Shown here: piece after piece, positions 18,713-25,722 of the stretch
Numbering within the stretch: position 1 is the first letter of the stretch
Layout: the number at the start of each line of letters is the position of its first letter
Source of the DNA: Duganella callida
GTDB taxonomy: Bacteria > Pseudomonadota > Gammaproteobacteria > Burkholderiales > Burkholderiaceae_D
Assembly (NCBI RefSeq): GCF_004614165.1
Contig: NZ_SPVG01000267.1
Coordinates: 1-37,230, forward strand
DNA: 37,230 bases
Direction of reading: 5' to 3'
The notes under the pieces: generated by a model
The model's database searches: none
Seen by the model: the letters and a program-made list of their open reading frames with translations, nothing else
Told to the model about the DNA's origin: nothing
Translations under genes and position numbers: made by a program

Positions 18713-19555
18713 GTGTCCCGTCTCGCCGTATTGCCGCAATATCTGCTTCCCAAGGGAGCGCTGACCAATTTCGCCGGCGTGGTGGCCGGCTGGCAAGGCG
18801 GTTCGCGCACGACCGGGCTGATACGCTGGTTTGTCGGCAAATATGACGTCAACATGAGCGAGGCCGCCAATCCGGACATCGCCAGCTACAAGACCTTCAA
18901 TGAATTTTTCACCCGCGCGCTGCGGCCGGACGCGCGGCCGCTGGCGCCGGCCGAATACATCTGCCCGGTGGACGGCCGCATCAGCCAGTTCGGCGATATC
19001 GAGGACGACCAGATCTTCCAGGCCAAGGGCCACAAGTTCAGCACCACCGCGCTGGTCGGCGGCGATGCGCAGCTGGCGGCGCAGTTCCGCCACGGCAGCT
19101 TCGCCAATCTGTACCTGAGCCCGCGCGATTACCACCGTATCCACATGCCGATCGACGGCAAGCTGACGCGCATGATTTATGTGCCGGGCGAGCTGTTCTC
19201 GGTGAATCCCACCACCGCGCGCGGCATTCCCGGCCTGTTCGCGCGCAACGAGCGCGTGGTGTGCGTGTTCGACACCGCCCACGGCCCGTTCGTGATGACG
19301 CTGGTGGGCGCCACCATCGTCGGCAGCATGGCCACGGTCTGGCATGGCACGGTCAATCCGCCGCGCCTGCCGCAGGTCACCGAGTGGAAGTATGACGACC
19401 AGAACATCGTGCTGAAAAAAGGCGAGGAGCTGGGCCGCTTCCTGCTCGGCTCGACGGTGGTGATGCTGTTCCAGAAAGACGTGTTGAAGTTCAATCCGGC
19501 CTGGCAGCCAGCCGCGCCGGTCCGTCTCGGCGAGGAAATGGCGCAGCGCAAGTGA
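18713..19555 (+). CDS. psd: Phosphatidylserine decarboxylase
   Basis: A 280-residue proenzyme that converts phosphatidylserine to phosphatidylethanolamine at the inner membrane. The self-cleavage site LGST is at 245-248 (GRFLLGSTVV), so the alpha chain with its pyruvoyl group would start at Ser247. The probable triad partners D88 (CPVDGRI) and H144 (YHRIHMP) are present. The start is GTG at 18713, preceded by TAGGA; a TATAAA at 18674-18679 could be a -10 element. Length is close to the usual 280-320. It ends one base before the convergent LysR gene. Confidence 0.95.
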   Translation: MSRLAVLPQYLLPKGALTNFAGVVAGWQGGSRTTGLIRWFVGKYDVNMSEAANPDIASYKTFNEFFTRALRPDARPLAPAEYICPVDGRISQFGDIEDDQIFQAKGHKFSTTALVGGDAQLAAQFRHGSFANLYLSPRDYHRIHMPIDGKLTRMIYVPGELFSVNPTTARGIPGLFARNERVVCVFDTAHGPFVMTLVGATIVGSMATVWHGTVNPPRLPQVTEWKYDDQNIVLKKGEELGRFLLGSTVVMLFQKDVLKFNPAWQPAAPVRLGEEMAQRK

Positions 19556-20467
19556 TCACACGCCCTGCGGCACCTCGGTCCGCAGCGCCTGCTCCAGCAT
19601 GTCGATGAAAACCCGGGTCTTGGCCGGCATCAGCCGCCGTCCGGGAAACACCGCCCAGCCCGCCACTTGCGGGAAATCCCATTCCGGCAGCACCCGCACC
19701 AGCTGCCCCGTCTGCAGATAGGGCCGCGCCACCGCCTCGGTCGAAGCGCCGATGCCGACGCCGGTGGAGGCCATGCGCACCAGCAGTTCCGGCGAATTGG
19801 CCAGCAGCCGCACCGGCAATTCGCGTTCCCATTCGGTTTTACCGCGCGACATTTTCCAGCGTATCAGCCCGTTCAACCGTGGCGGCAGACTCAGCAGGTC
19901 GTGCTTGAACAGATCGTCGGGATGCTCGGGCAGGCCGCGCAAGTTGGTGTACAGCGGCGACGCGTACAGCGCCCACGCGCTGAAGGTGATGCGCCGCGCC
20001 GCCAGCGTGGCGTCGTCCGGCAGCGCGCCCATGCGGATGGCGACGTCATAGCCTTCCGCCACCAGGTCGACCCGGCGCGGCGACAGGTCCAGCTCCAGCG
20101 AGATGGCCGGATAGCGGTGCAGGAAGTCGGCCAGGATGCCGCTCATCGAGATGTTGGCGAAATCGGCCGGCATCGACACCCGCAGCAAGCCGTTGGGCGC
20201 GCCCTGCCGGTGCTGGGCCAGCGCGCCGGCCGCCTCGGTCTCGTCGGCCACCTTGCGCGCGTGTTCGAGCAGGCTGGTGCCGAACTCGGTCAGCACCAGC
20301 TTGCGCGTGGTGCGCTGGAGCAGGCGTTCGCCCAGCTTGCCCTCCAACAGCGTGATCCGGCGCGACACCGTGGATTTGGGCAGTTGCACGCGCTCGGCAG
20401 CCAGGCTGAAGCTGCCGCATTCGACGATGCGGGCAAACAGCAGCAGATCGCCAGGGTCGATTTCCAT
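19556..20467 (-). CDS. LysR-family transcriptional regulator, divergent from azoR
   Basis: A 303-residue LTTR with its helix-turn-helix at about 18-45 ([20 protein letters not shown]) and the CrgA/AaeR-type effector-domain pattern ([32 protein letters not shown]). Divergent arrangement with azoR and pirin suggests it controls them in response to quinone-like or electrophilic compounds, as is common for such LysR-oxidoreductase pairs; this is inference. A TGGAT-N7-ATCCA dyad in the intergenic region is a candidate binding site. Confidence 0.93.
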   Translation of the reverse strand: MEIDPGDLLLFARIVECGSFSLAAERVQLPKSTVSRRITLLEGKLGERLLQRTTRKLVLTEFGTSLLEHARKVADETEAAGALAQHRQGAPNGLLRVSMPADFANISMSGILADFLHRYPAISLELDLSPRRVDLVAEGYDVAIRMGALPDDATLAARRITFSAWALYASPLYTNLRGLPEHPDDLFKHDLLSLPPRLNGLIRWKMSRGKTEWERELPVRLLANSPELLVRMASTGVGIGASTEAVARPYLQTGQLVRVLPEWDFPQVAGWAVFPGRRLMPAKTRVFIDMLEQALRTEVPQGV

Positions 20468-20481
20468 TATTGTTCCATGAG

Positions 20482-20498
20482 TGGATTAATGTTATCCA
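20482..20498. promoter_or_regulatory. Candidate LysR binding site between LysR gene and azoR
   Basis: A perfect inverted repeat TGGAT-N7-ATCCA lies 15 bases upstream of the LysR start and about 84 bases upstream of azoR. Position and symmetry fit an autoregulatory LTTR box controlling the divergent pair. The assignment is by position only. Confidence 0.45.
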
Positions 20499-20581
20499 TT
20501 TTAACGACTTCCGGCGCGAATTTGAAACGATTAAAGTGTCTCCATCGAGCAGCACTTAACCAAATACGAAGGAGCGACACC

Positions 20582-21181
20582 ATGAACATCCTGCAAATCA
20601 ATTCCAGCGCCCGTAGCAACGGTTCCGAATCGACCCGCCTGGCTGATGCCGTGGTCGCCAAACTGAGCGCGGCCAATCCCGGCGCCGCCGTCACCCGCCG
20701 CGATCTGGCTGCCAATCCGCATCCGGTACTGGACGAAGCCGCGCTGCAGGCGCTGTTCACCCCGGCCGACCAGCGCACCATCGAACAAGCCGCCCGCGTG
20801 GCGCTGGACGATGCCCTGATCGCCCAGGTGCAGGCGGCCGACGTGATCGTGATCGGCGCACCGACCTACAACTTCGGCATCACCACCCAGCTGAAAACCT
20901 GGTTCGATGCGATCGCCCGCGCCGGCGTCACCTTCAAATACGGCCCGACCGGCCCGATCGGCCTGCTGACCGGTAAAAAGGTCTACGTCACGCTGTCGCG
21001 CGGCGGCCTGCACCGCGATGCGCCGACCGACACCCAGCTGGCGCACATCAAGATGTTCCTGAGCTTTGTCGGCCTGACCGATGTGCAGTACGTGTTTGCC
21101 GAGGGCATGGGCATGGGTCCGGAAGCGGTGGCCAAGGCACAAGCCAGCGCCGAAGCAGAGATCAGCGCCATTCTGGTATAA
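20582..21181 (+). CDS. azoR: FMN-dependent NADH-azoreductase
   Basis: A 199-residue flavodoxin-fold enzyme of the AzoR/AcpD family. It has the N-terminal phosphate-binding stretch [17 protein letters not shown], the flavin-binding [17 protein letters not shown] (about 96-112) and LSRGGLH. These enzymes reduce quinones and azo compounds with NAD(P)H in the cytoplasm. A GAAGGAG ribosome-binding site precedes the ATG. It is divergent from a LysR regulator and followed by pirin with a compact hairpin in the 58-base gap. Confidence 0.94.
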   Translation: MNILQINSSARSNGSESTRLADAVVAKLSAANPGAAVTRRDLAANPHPVLDEAALQALFTPADQRTIEQAARVALDDALIAQVQAADVIVIGAPTYNFGITTQLKTWFDAIARAGVTFKYGPTGPIGLLTGKKVYVTLSRGGLHRDAPTDTQLAHIKMFLSFVGLTDVQYVFAEGMGMGPEAVAKAQASAEAEISAILV

Positions 21182-21206
21182 ACGATTTATTAAATTTATT
21201 GAATAC

Positions 21207-21225
21207 AGGGGCGGCTTCCGCCCCT
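21207..21225 (+). other. Compact GC hairpin between azoR and pirin genes
   Basis: AGGGGCGG and CCGCCCCT pair perfectly over eight positions around a three-base loop. There is no T run, so full termination is unlikely. It may stabilise the azoR transcript end or modulate readthrough into the pirin gene. Confidence 0.55.
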
Positions 21226-21239
21226 CACTGGAGAACGTC

Positions 21240-22121
21240 ATGACAACCGTAGCAAACGATCGGGTACAGCAATCGCGCAGCGTGGAACGCATCATCACCG
21301 GCCAGGCCGTGATGGATGGCGCGGGCGTCAAGATCAATCGCGTGTTGACCCAGACCCTGCAGCGCCGCCTGGACCCGTTCCTGATGCTGGATAATTTCGG
21401 CAGCGACCAGGCCAACGATTACATCGCCGGCTTCCCCAGCCACCCGCACCGCGGCTTCGAAACCGTGACCTACATGCTGGAAGGCCGCATGCGCCACAAG
21501 GACAGTGCCGGCAACGAAGGCTTGCTGACCAACGGCGGCGTGCAGTGGATGACGGCCGGCCGCGGCGTGATCCACTCCGAGATGCCGGAGCAGGAACAGG
21601 GCGTGATGGAAGGCTTCCAGCTGTGGCTCAACCTGCCGGCCAAGGACAAGATGTGCAAGCCGTGGTACCGCGACTTCAACGGCGCCGACGTGCCGGCCTT
21701 CAGCACCGAACAGGGCGCGCAGGTGAAAGTCATCGCCGGCAGCAGCCATGGCGTGAATGGCGCCGTGCAGCGTCCGGTGACGGAGCCGATCTACATCGAC
21801 GTCCAGTTGCCGGCCGGCGCCAGCTTCAGCCAGCAACTGCCGGCAGGCCATAACGCCTTCATCTTCACCTATCGCGGTTCGGTGGACGTCGACGGCAAGG
21901 CCGTGGCGGCGGGCCGCATGGCGATCCTGGCCAACACCGAGGGCGCCGACGGCGTCGTGATCGCCGCGACCGAGGCGAGCCGCTTCATCCTGATCGCCGG
22001 TCAGCCGTTGAACGAGCCGATCGCACAATATGGCCCGTTCGTGATGAACACCCAGGCCGAGATTTACGCCGCCGTGGACGACTTCCGCGCCGGCACACTG
22101 GGTGAGGAAGCCCAGGCATAA
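21240..22121 (+). CDS. Pirin family protein
   Basis: A 293-residue bicupin. The metal ligands of the N-terminal cupin are present: H68 and H70 in SHPHRGFETVTYML, and H112 and E114 in GRGVIHSEMP. The second cupin domain follows and ends in a typical pirin C-terminus (ASRFILIAGQPLNEPIAQYGPFVMN). Bacterial pirins such as YhhW have quercetinase activity, and others act as redox-linked regulators. A GGAG ribosome-binding site precedes the ATG. Co-transcription with azoR is likely and fits a response to quinones or flavonoids. Confidence 0.93.
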   Translation: MTTVANDRVQQSRSVERIITGQAVMDGAGVKINRVLTQTLQRRLDPFLMLDNFGSDQANDYIAGFPSHPHRGFETVTYMLEGRMRHKDSAGNEGLLTNGGVQWMTAGRGVIHSEMPEQEQGVMEGFQLWLNLPAKDKMCKPWYRDFNGADVPAFSTEQGAQVKVIAGSSHGVNGAVQRPVTEPIYIDVQLPAGASFSQQLPAGHNAFIFTYRGSVDVDGKAVAAGRMAILANTEGADGVVIAATEASRFILIAGQPLNEPIAQYGPFVMNTQAEIYAAVDDFRAGTLGEEAQA

Positions 22122-22183
22122 AGTCACAACAGCCGGCAGACGAGATCCCCCTCGCCTGCGGCTGCCAAACACCCTCCCTATTC

Positions 22184-22210
22184 AGGCCGGCCCCGTTCCG
22201 GCCTTTTTTT
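22184..22210 (+). terminator. Rho-independent terminator after pirin gene
   Basis: AGGCCGG and CCGGCCT pair over seven positions around a seven-base loop, followed by seven T (22204-22210). It lies 62 bases after the pirin stop and ends the azoR-pirin transcript. Confidence 0.88.
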
Positions 22211-22214
22211 GGCA

Positions 22215-22490
22215 TCACCTATCGGCGATGCCGCGCTGCTCGCGTACCGCCCTCAATGCGCGCCAGAGGCGTTGCAAGGCCCTTTGCCTTTCGCCGCGAC
22301 GTTCACGCTGATCGCGTTCCGCCACCAGGCCGCGCACCTGGCGTCGCAAACGTTGGTTATCGAGCGACTGGCCGACCAACACGAGGATCAGCAGCGCAAG
22401 CGTTATATACTCACTCCACCAATGCCACAAAACCCAGGCGCCGCACGAGCAAAGCAGGCCCGCTGCCAGCAGCATCAATCGATCCTTCAT
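22215..22490 (-). CDS. Small membrane protein of unknown function (91 aa)
   Basis: Read from the ATG at 22490, which overlaps the previous stop as TGATG and has GGAG six bases upstream; an in-frame GTG at 22493 is also possible. Residues 5-23 (LMLLAAGLLCSCGAWVLWHW) and 27-41 (YITLALLILVLVGQS) are two membrane segments. A strongly charged, Arg-rich helix follows (QRLRRQVRGLVAERDQRERR) and probably lies in the cytoplasm. I recognise no family. It is translationally coupled to the 141-residue gene upstream and ends five bases from the pirin terminator on the other strand. Confidence 0.68.
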   Translation of the reverse strand: MKDRLMLLAAGLLCSCGAWVLWHWWSEYITLALLILVLVGQSLDNQRLRRQVRGLVAERDQRERRGERQRALQRLWRALRAVREQRGIADR

Positions 22491-22915
22491 CACCGGCTCC
22501 AGGTCTGCCGGTAGTGATTTTTGGCTCTTACATCGCGCCTATATATGCCAGGCCAGCGTATCAATACGCCTGCTAGCCAATGCATATGCAACCCGTTCCG
22601 ACGCGCGTCCGAGAGTACGTCAGCAATCGAAGTTCCGCCTGCGAGCGATCGACCACTCGCAACGGCAATGCTGCCTACAACTGCGCCAGCATAATAAGAA
22701 GCACGCAGCGCACCGACATAAATCAGCATCTCCAGGCCGGTTCCCGCCCCGATAAGTTCTGCGACTGTGACCTTTGAACCATGCTGCTTGATCGCGCTGA
22801 GGATGGTGGCAGCAGTCTGGATGGCCGTGCCTTGCGAGCTGAAGAGCGTCTCTGGGCAGTCCAGTCCCATGCTTTCCATATTTTCTTTGAAATATCGGTA
22901 AAGATCCGAAGCCAT
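22490..22915 (-). CDS. Hypothetical membrane-associated protein with glycine-rich segment (141 aa)
   Basis: Starts at the ATG at 22915, five bases after GGGAG. The N-terminal 60 residues are soluble (MASDLYRYFKENMESMGLDC). A hydrophobic, small-residue-rich region follows (about 57-92: AELIGAGTGLEMLIYVGALR, then YYAGAVVGSIAVASG), which could be two membrane hairpin segments like those of holins or glycine-zipper proteins. The tail is basic. No family is recognised. The coding DNA and its 107-base upstream gap look less GC-rich than the neighbours, which may reflect horizontal acquisition. It is coupled to the 91-residue membrane gene. Confidence 0.65.
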   Translation of the reverse strand: MASDLYRYFKENMESMGLDCPETLFSSQGTAIQTAATILSAIKQHGSKVTVAELIGAGTGLEMLIYVGALRASYYAGAVVGSIAVASGRSLAGGTSIADVLSDARRNGLHMHWLAGVLIRWPGIYRRDVRAKNHYRQTWSR

Positions 22916-23022
22916 ATACTCTCCCACAAGTTTGGAGAGCTCAGAGCATATAGAGCACCCAGCCCATCTGAGTTGAGAAAACTCAGCCTACGTGCAGTGT
23001 CGAGTCGAGCTACAATGCGCAG

Positions 23023-23487
23023 ATGATGGAAATTCTACTTAAATGGCTGCGCCGGCTTAGCCATGTCCTTGGCTTCGAGACGGCGGACGCGTTCCCGCCC
23101 GGGCACCCGTACGAGCGCACGCGCTGGAACGGTGCGTATTTTGATATCGCCTCCGACGTCAAGCCAGAGCAGATCGAGAGCCGTCTGTGCGAGGCGATCA
23201 GCAATACGCCGCTGGTGTTCGGCTATATCGAGAACCCGACCCCGCGCATGCAGCGCGCCCTGCTGGCAGTGCTCGAGGAACGCATGCGCATCAACCGCGG
23301 CCGCGCCAGCGAGTTGGCCGCTTTGCTGGTCAGCGCCTACGACAGCCCGCACATCACTGAAATCATCCCCGGCCTGCGCAACGTTGTCGCGTCCACCCGC
23401 CATGACGACATGGGCGACCGCGCGCGCAGCGTGATGGCCTTTCTCAGTTCTACGCAGTCGCCGTTTGACGTGATCGAGATGAACTAG
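23023..23487 (+). CDS. Hypothetical protein, possibly leaderless (154 aa)
   Basis: A 154-residue soluble protein starting with tandem ATG codons at 23023. It is mixed alpha/beta in character: LLKWLRRLSHVLGFETAD, GAYFDIASDVKPEQIESRLC, then helical stretches such as MQRALLAVLEERMRINRG. It resembles no family that I can name. No ribosome-binding site is visible, and a TACAAT hexamer sits at 23011-23016, six bases before the ATG, which would make the transcript leaderless if it is the -10. The last 38 bases overlap the convergent acyltransferase gene. It is divergent from the 22490-22915 gene pair. Confidence 0.6.
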   Translation: MMEILLKWLRRLSHVLGFETADAFPPGHPYERTRWNGAYFDIASDVKPEQIESRLCEAISNTPLVFGYIENPTPRMQRALLAVLEERMRINRGRASELAALLVSAYDSPHITEIIPGLRNVVASTRHDDMGDRARSVMAFLSSTQSPFDVIEMN

Positions 23488-24613
23488 CCGCATCGGCGCA
23501 GTTCGACGGCACATAGCGGTCGCGCAGTTTCATGAACGGCGTTTCGACCAGCGCATACAGCAGCCAGCCGGCCACCAGGCTGGCCGCACTCATGATGGCC
23601 ATGGCCTGCCAGCTTTCCGCTGCCCAGCCCTGCCCCGCCAGCGGCGCCCGCAGCAGGATGCACAGCTGCTTGTGCGTCAGGTAAATCGCATAGGACCAGA
23701 CCGCGATGCTGGCCGCGCCCGGCACGCGCCAGCGCTGCAGCAGCGATGCGGGACTCAGGGCCGCCAGCAACAGCAGGCTGTAGCTCAGGCCCAGCAGCGG
23801 ATAGCCGTACACCGTCATGGCGTAGCCGTAATGATCGTCCAGCAGCAGACGCCAGCTCAGCGCCAGCAGCGCGCTCCCGGCCGCCAGCGTCACATGGCCG
23901 TGCGCCGTTGCCCGCGCCCACAGGCCGGCATGATAATTCTTCAGCAGCGCCAGCGCCACACCGAAGATCAGCTCATCGAAGCGGCACCAGGACGCGTAAT
24001 AAATCAGGGTGTAATAATGTCCGCCGCCCAGCTGCTCCGGCGTCATGCCAGACCACAGATGGCTGCGCAGCGCCATCCCGGCTGCCACTGTCCCGGCCGC
24101 CGCCAGCCAGGCCCACAACAGCGGCTTGCGCACGGCGGCGATCAGCAGCGCCAGCGCCGGCAGCAGGAAATAGAACTGTTCTTCGACGCACAGCGACCAC
24201 GCATGGGAAAACGCGGTGCCCGGCTTGAGATGGATATTTTGCGTGAAGGTCAAAAACTTCCACAGCGGCGGCAGTTCGGCCGCGCCGCGCCAGATCGGCC
24301 AGCAGGCATACAGCGCCAGCACCAGGTAGAAGTTCGGCAGTGTGCGCAACAGCCGCCGCGCATAAAACCGCGCCAGCGAAAAGCGCGCCGTCCCCGCCTG
24401 CCGCTGGCGGATGCCGGCCAGGATCTGGTTGCCGATCAGGTAGCCGCTGAGGGCAAAAAACAGGTCGACGCCGGCCCAGCCGATCTCGCTCAGCCAGCCG
24501 AACGCCGGGCTACCGCTGACAAAGATCATGTAGTGGTTGGCGAACACCAGTACGATGGCCAGCGCGCGCAGCGTGTCCAGGCCGGCATTGCGGCTGCTTG
24601 TCAAATAATTCAT
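23450..24613 (-). CDS. Acyltransferase 3 family membrane protein
   Basis: A 387-residue inner-membrane protein with about ten hydrophobic segments. It starts NAGLDTLRALAIVLVFANHY, where the family has the R-A-x(10)-H signature, then GWAGVDLFFALSGYLIG and SHAWSLCVEEQFYFLLPALA, all hallmarks of the OafA/NodX-type acyltransferase 3 family. Such proteins transfer acetyl or other acyl groups to sugars of O-antigen, exopolysaccharide, peptidoglycan or lipids. It is the last gene of an apparent operon with the DUF1906 and small beta-rich genes (nine bases from the latter). Confidence 0.92.
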   Translation of the reverse strand: MNYLTSSRNAGLDTLRALAIVLVFANHYMIFVSGSPAFGWLSEIGWAGVDLFFALSGYLIGNQILAGIRQRQAGTARFSLARFYARRLLRTLPNFYLVLALYACWPIWRGAAELPPLWKFLTFTQNIHLKPGTAFSHAWSLCVEEQFYFLLPALALLIAAVRKPLLWAWLAAAGTVAAGMALRSHLWSGMTPEQLGGGHYYTLIYYASWCRFDELIFGVALALLKNYHAGLWARATAHGHVTLAAGSALLALSWRLLLDDHYGYAMTVYGYPLLGLSYSLLLLAALSPASLLQRWRVPGAASIAVWSYAIYLTHKQLCILLRAPLAGQGWAAESWQAMAIMSAASLVAGWLLYALVETPFMKLRDRYVPSNCADAASSSRSRQTATA

Positions 24614-24622
24614 TGCCGCATA

Positions 24623-24925
24623 TTAACCCGCGCGGCTCGAAACCTCCATGGTCAACACGCCGCCAGCCAGGGTCAACACCACCGCGCCGTCGGCAGGCAG
24701 CGCGATATTCCGCCCCTGGCAGGAGTAGTAGTCGCCTCCGTCCAGCTGGATGCGGTCGATCGCCGCGCTGATGGCGTTGCTGATCGTGTAGGCGCTCAGC
24801 ACCAGATCCTCGGCGGTCACGAATTTGAGCGTCAGGTCGTGGCCGGTATTGTTCAGGAAGACCGTCTTCGACGGCTTGACCGTGTGCCGCGACGGCGTCG
24901 CACTCAAGCAGATCTTCATCGTCAC
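24623..24925 (-). CDS. Small beta-rich hypothetical protein (100 aa)
   Basis: Starts either at GTG 24925, overlapping the previous stop by four bases (GTGA), or at ATG 24919. The protein has no signal peptide or membrane segment and alternates as short beta strands (KTVFLNNTGHDLTLKFVTAE, then DGAVVLTLAGGVLTMEV) with one CQGR cysteine. I recognise no family. It is sandwiched between the DUF1906 and acyltransferase genes on one transcript, and it is about the same size and character as the 122-residue protein coded across the divergent regulator, which may be coincidence. Confidence 0.65.
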   Translation of the reverse strand: MTMKICLSATPSRHTVKPSKTVFLNNTGHDLTLKFVTAEDLVLSAYTISNAISAAIDRIQLDGGDYYSCQGRNIALPADGAVVLTLAGGVLTMEVSSRAG

Positions 24926-25548
24926 AGCACCCGGAACAAACCGGCCGGCCGGTCCACGCTGTTGCAGGCCATCTCGACACTGATGCGCTGGCCATCGTCG
25001 ACGCGCAGGCTGGCCGGATACAGCTGCAGCAGGCTGTAGGCGCCGTAATCCTGCGCTCCGCCCGACGCCAGCCAGCTGACCGTCGCCAGCCCGCCCTCGA
25101 CAATGGCCGCGCAGCAGGCCGACGAACCGTAGATGCCCACCTGGTACTGCCGCTCCTCCGGCAAGGCGGCACGGAACGCCTGGTTGACACCCTCGAAATA
25201 ACGCGTGATCGGCCCCTCGATCTCATCCGCGCCCGGCAGCAGGTTCACCGCAAAATAGATCGCCGAGCCGGACGGCTGCGCAATCACTGACTGTGCCATC
25301 AGATACGCCGCCGCGCCATCGGCGCAACCTTGCGCGCGGTTGAAATAGCCGGGCCGCGCTTCGCCGGCATCCCACAGCGCGCCAATCTGGATGCCGGCGT
25401 CGGTCAGCGCCCGCGCCTCGGCCAGCGACAGGCTGCGCCCCGACTGGTGACTGTAATGGCGGATCGCGAAATCGATGCCCTGTTGCTTTATTGCAATCGC
25501 ATACTGCGTCAGTTCGAACGGGGCTTTCACACCGGTCAGCACATTCAT
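24922..25548 (-). CDS. DUF1906 glycoside-hydrolase-like domain protein
   Basis: A 208-residue protein with a GGAG site nine bases before the ATG at 25548. It follows the DUF1906 (Rv2525c-like TIM barrel) pattern: GIDFAIRHYSHQSGRSLSLA, AGIQIGALWDAGE, the DGAAAYLMAQ helix, IYFAVN (97-102), YQVGIYGS and VSWLASGG. In the relatives I remember the barrel strand reads YFAVD; here the Asp is Asn102, so glycosidase activity is doubtful. No signal peptide is present. First gene of an apparent operon with the beta-rich and acyltransferase genes, divergent from the nSTAND regulator. Confidence 0.85.
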   Translation of the reverse strand: MNVLTGVKAPFELTQYAIAIKQQGIDFAIRHYSHQSGRSLSLAEARALTDAGIQIGALWDAGEARPGYFNRAQGCADGAAAYLMAQSVIAQPSGSAIYFAVNLLPGADEIEGPITRYFEGVNQAFRAALPEERQYQVGIYGSSACCAAIVEGGLATVSWLASGGAQDYGAYSLLQLYPASLRVDDGQRISVEMACNSVDRPAGLFRVL

Positions 25549-25722
25549 GTCATCTCCATCAATTTGTAAAACTTGCACGTAGTGATTGTTTAATTATTTC
25601 TTTTAGGATAGTGTTCATATTTATGTAGAAACGACTTTAAGCAATGAAACAGAATCCGGCCTTCCGGAAACCTTCCGGCAGCGCCAAGTCGTTGATTTCT
25701 CAGGAAACAGCTAAAGATAGTC
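25549..25722. promoter_or_regulatory. Divergent control region with 11-bp-spaced CCTTCCGG repeats
   Basis: The 174-base gap between the DUF1906 gene and the nSTAND regulator is AT-rich on its left. At 25660-25678 it has two direct copies of CCTTCCGG with an 11-base period, 45 bases before the GTG start of the regulator. OmpR/PhoB-type winged helices usually bind direct repeats with this spacing, so this is a candidate operator for the neighbouring protein. Promoter hexamers are not evident. Confidence 0.45.
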
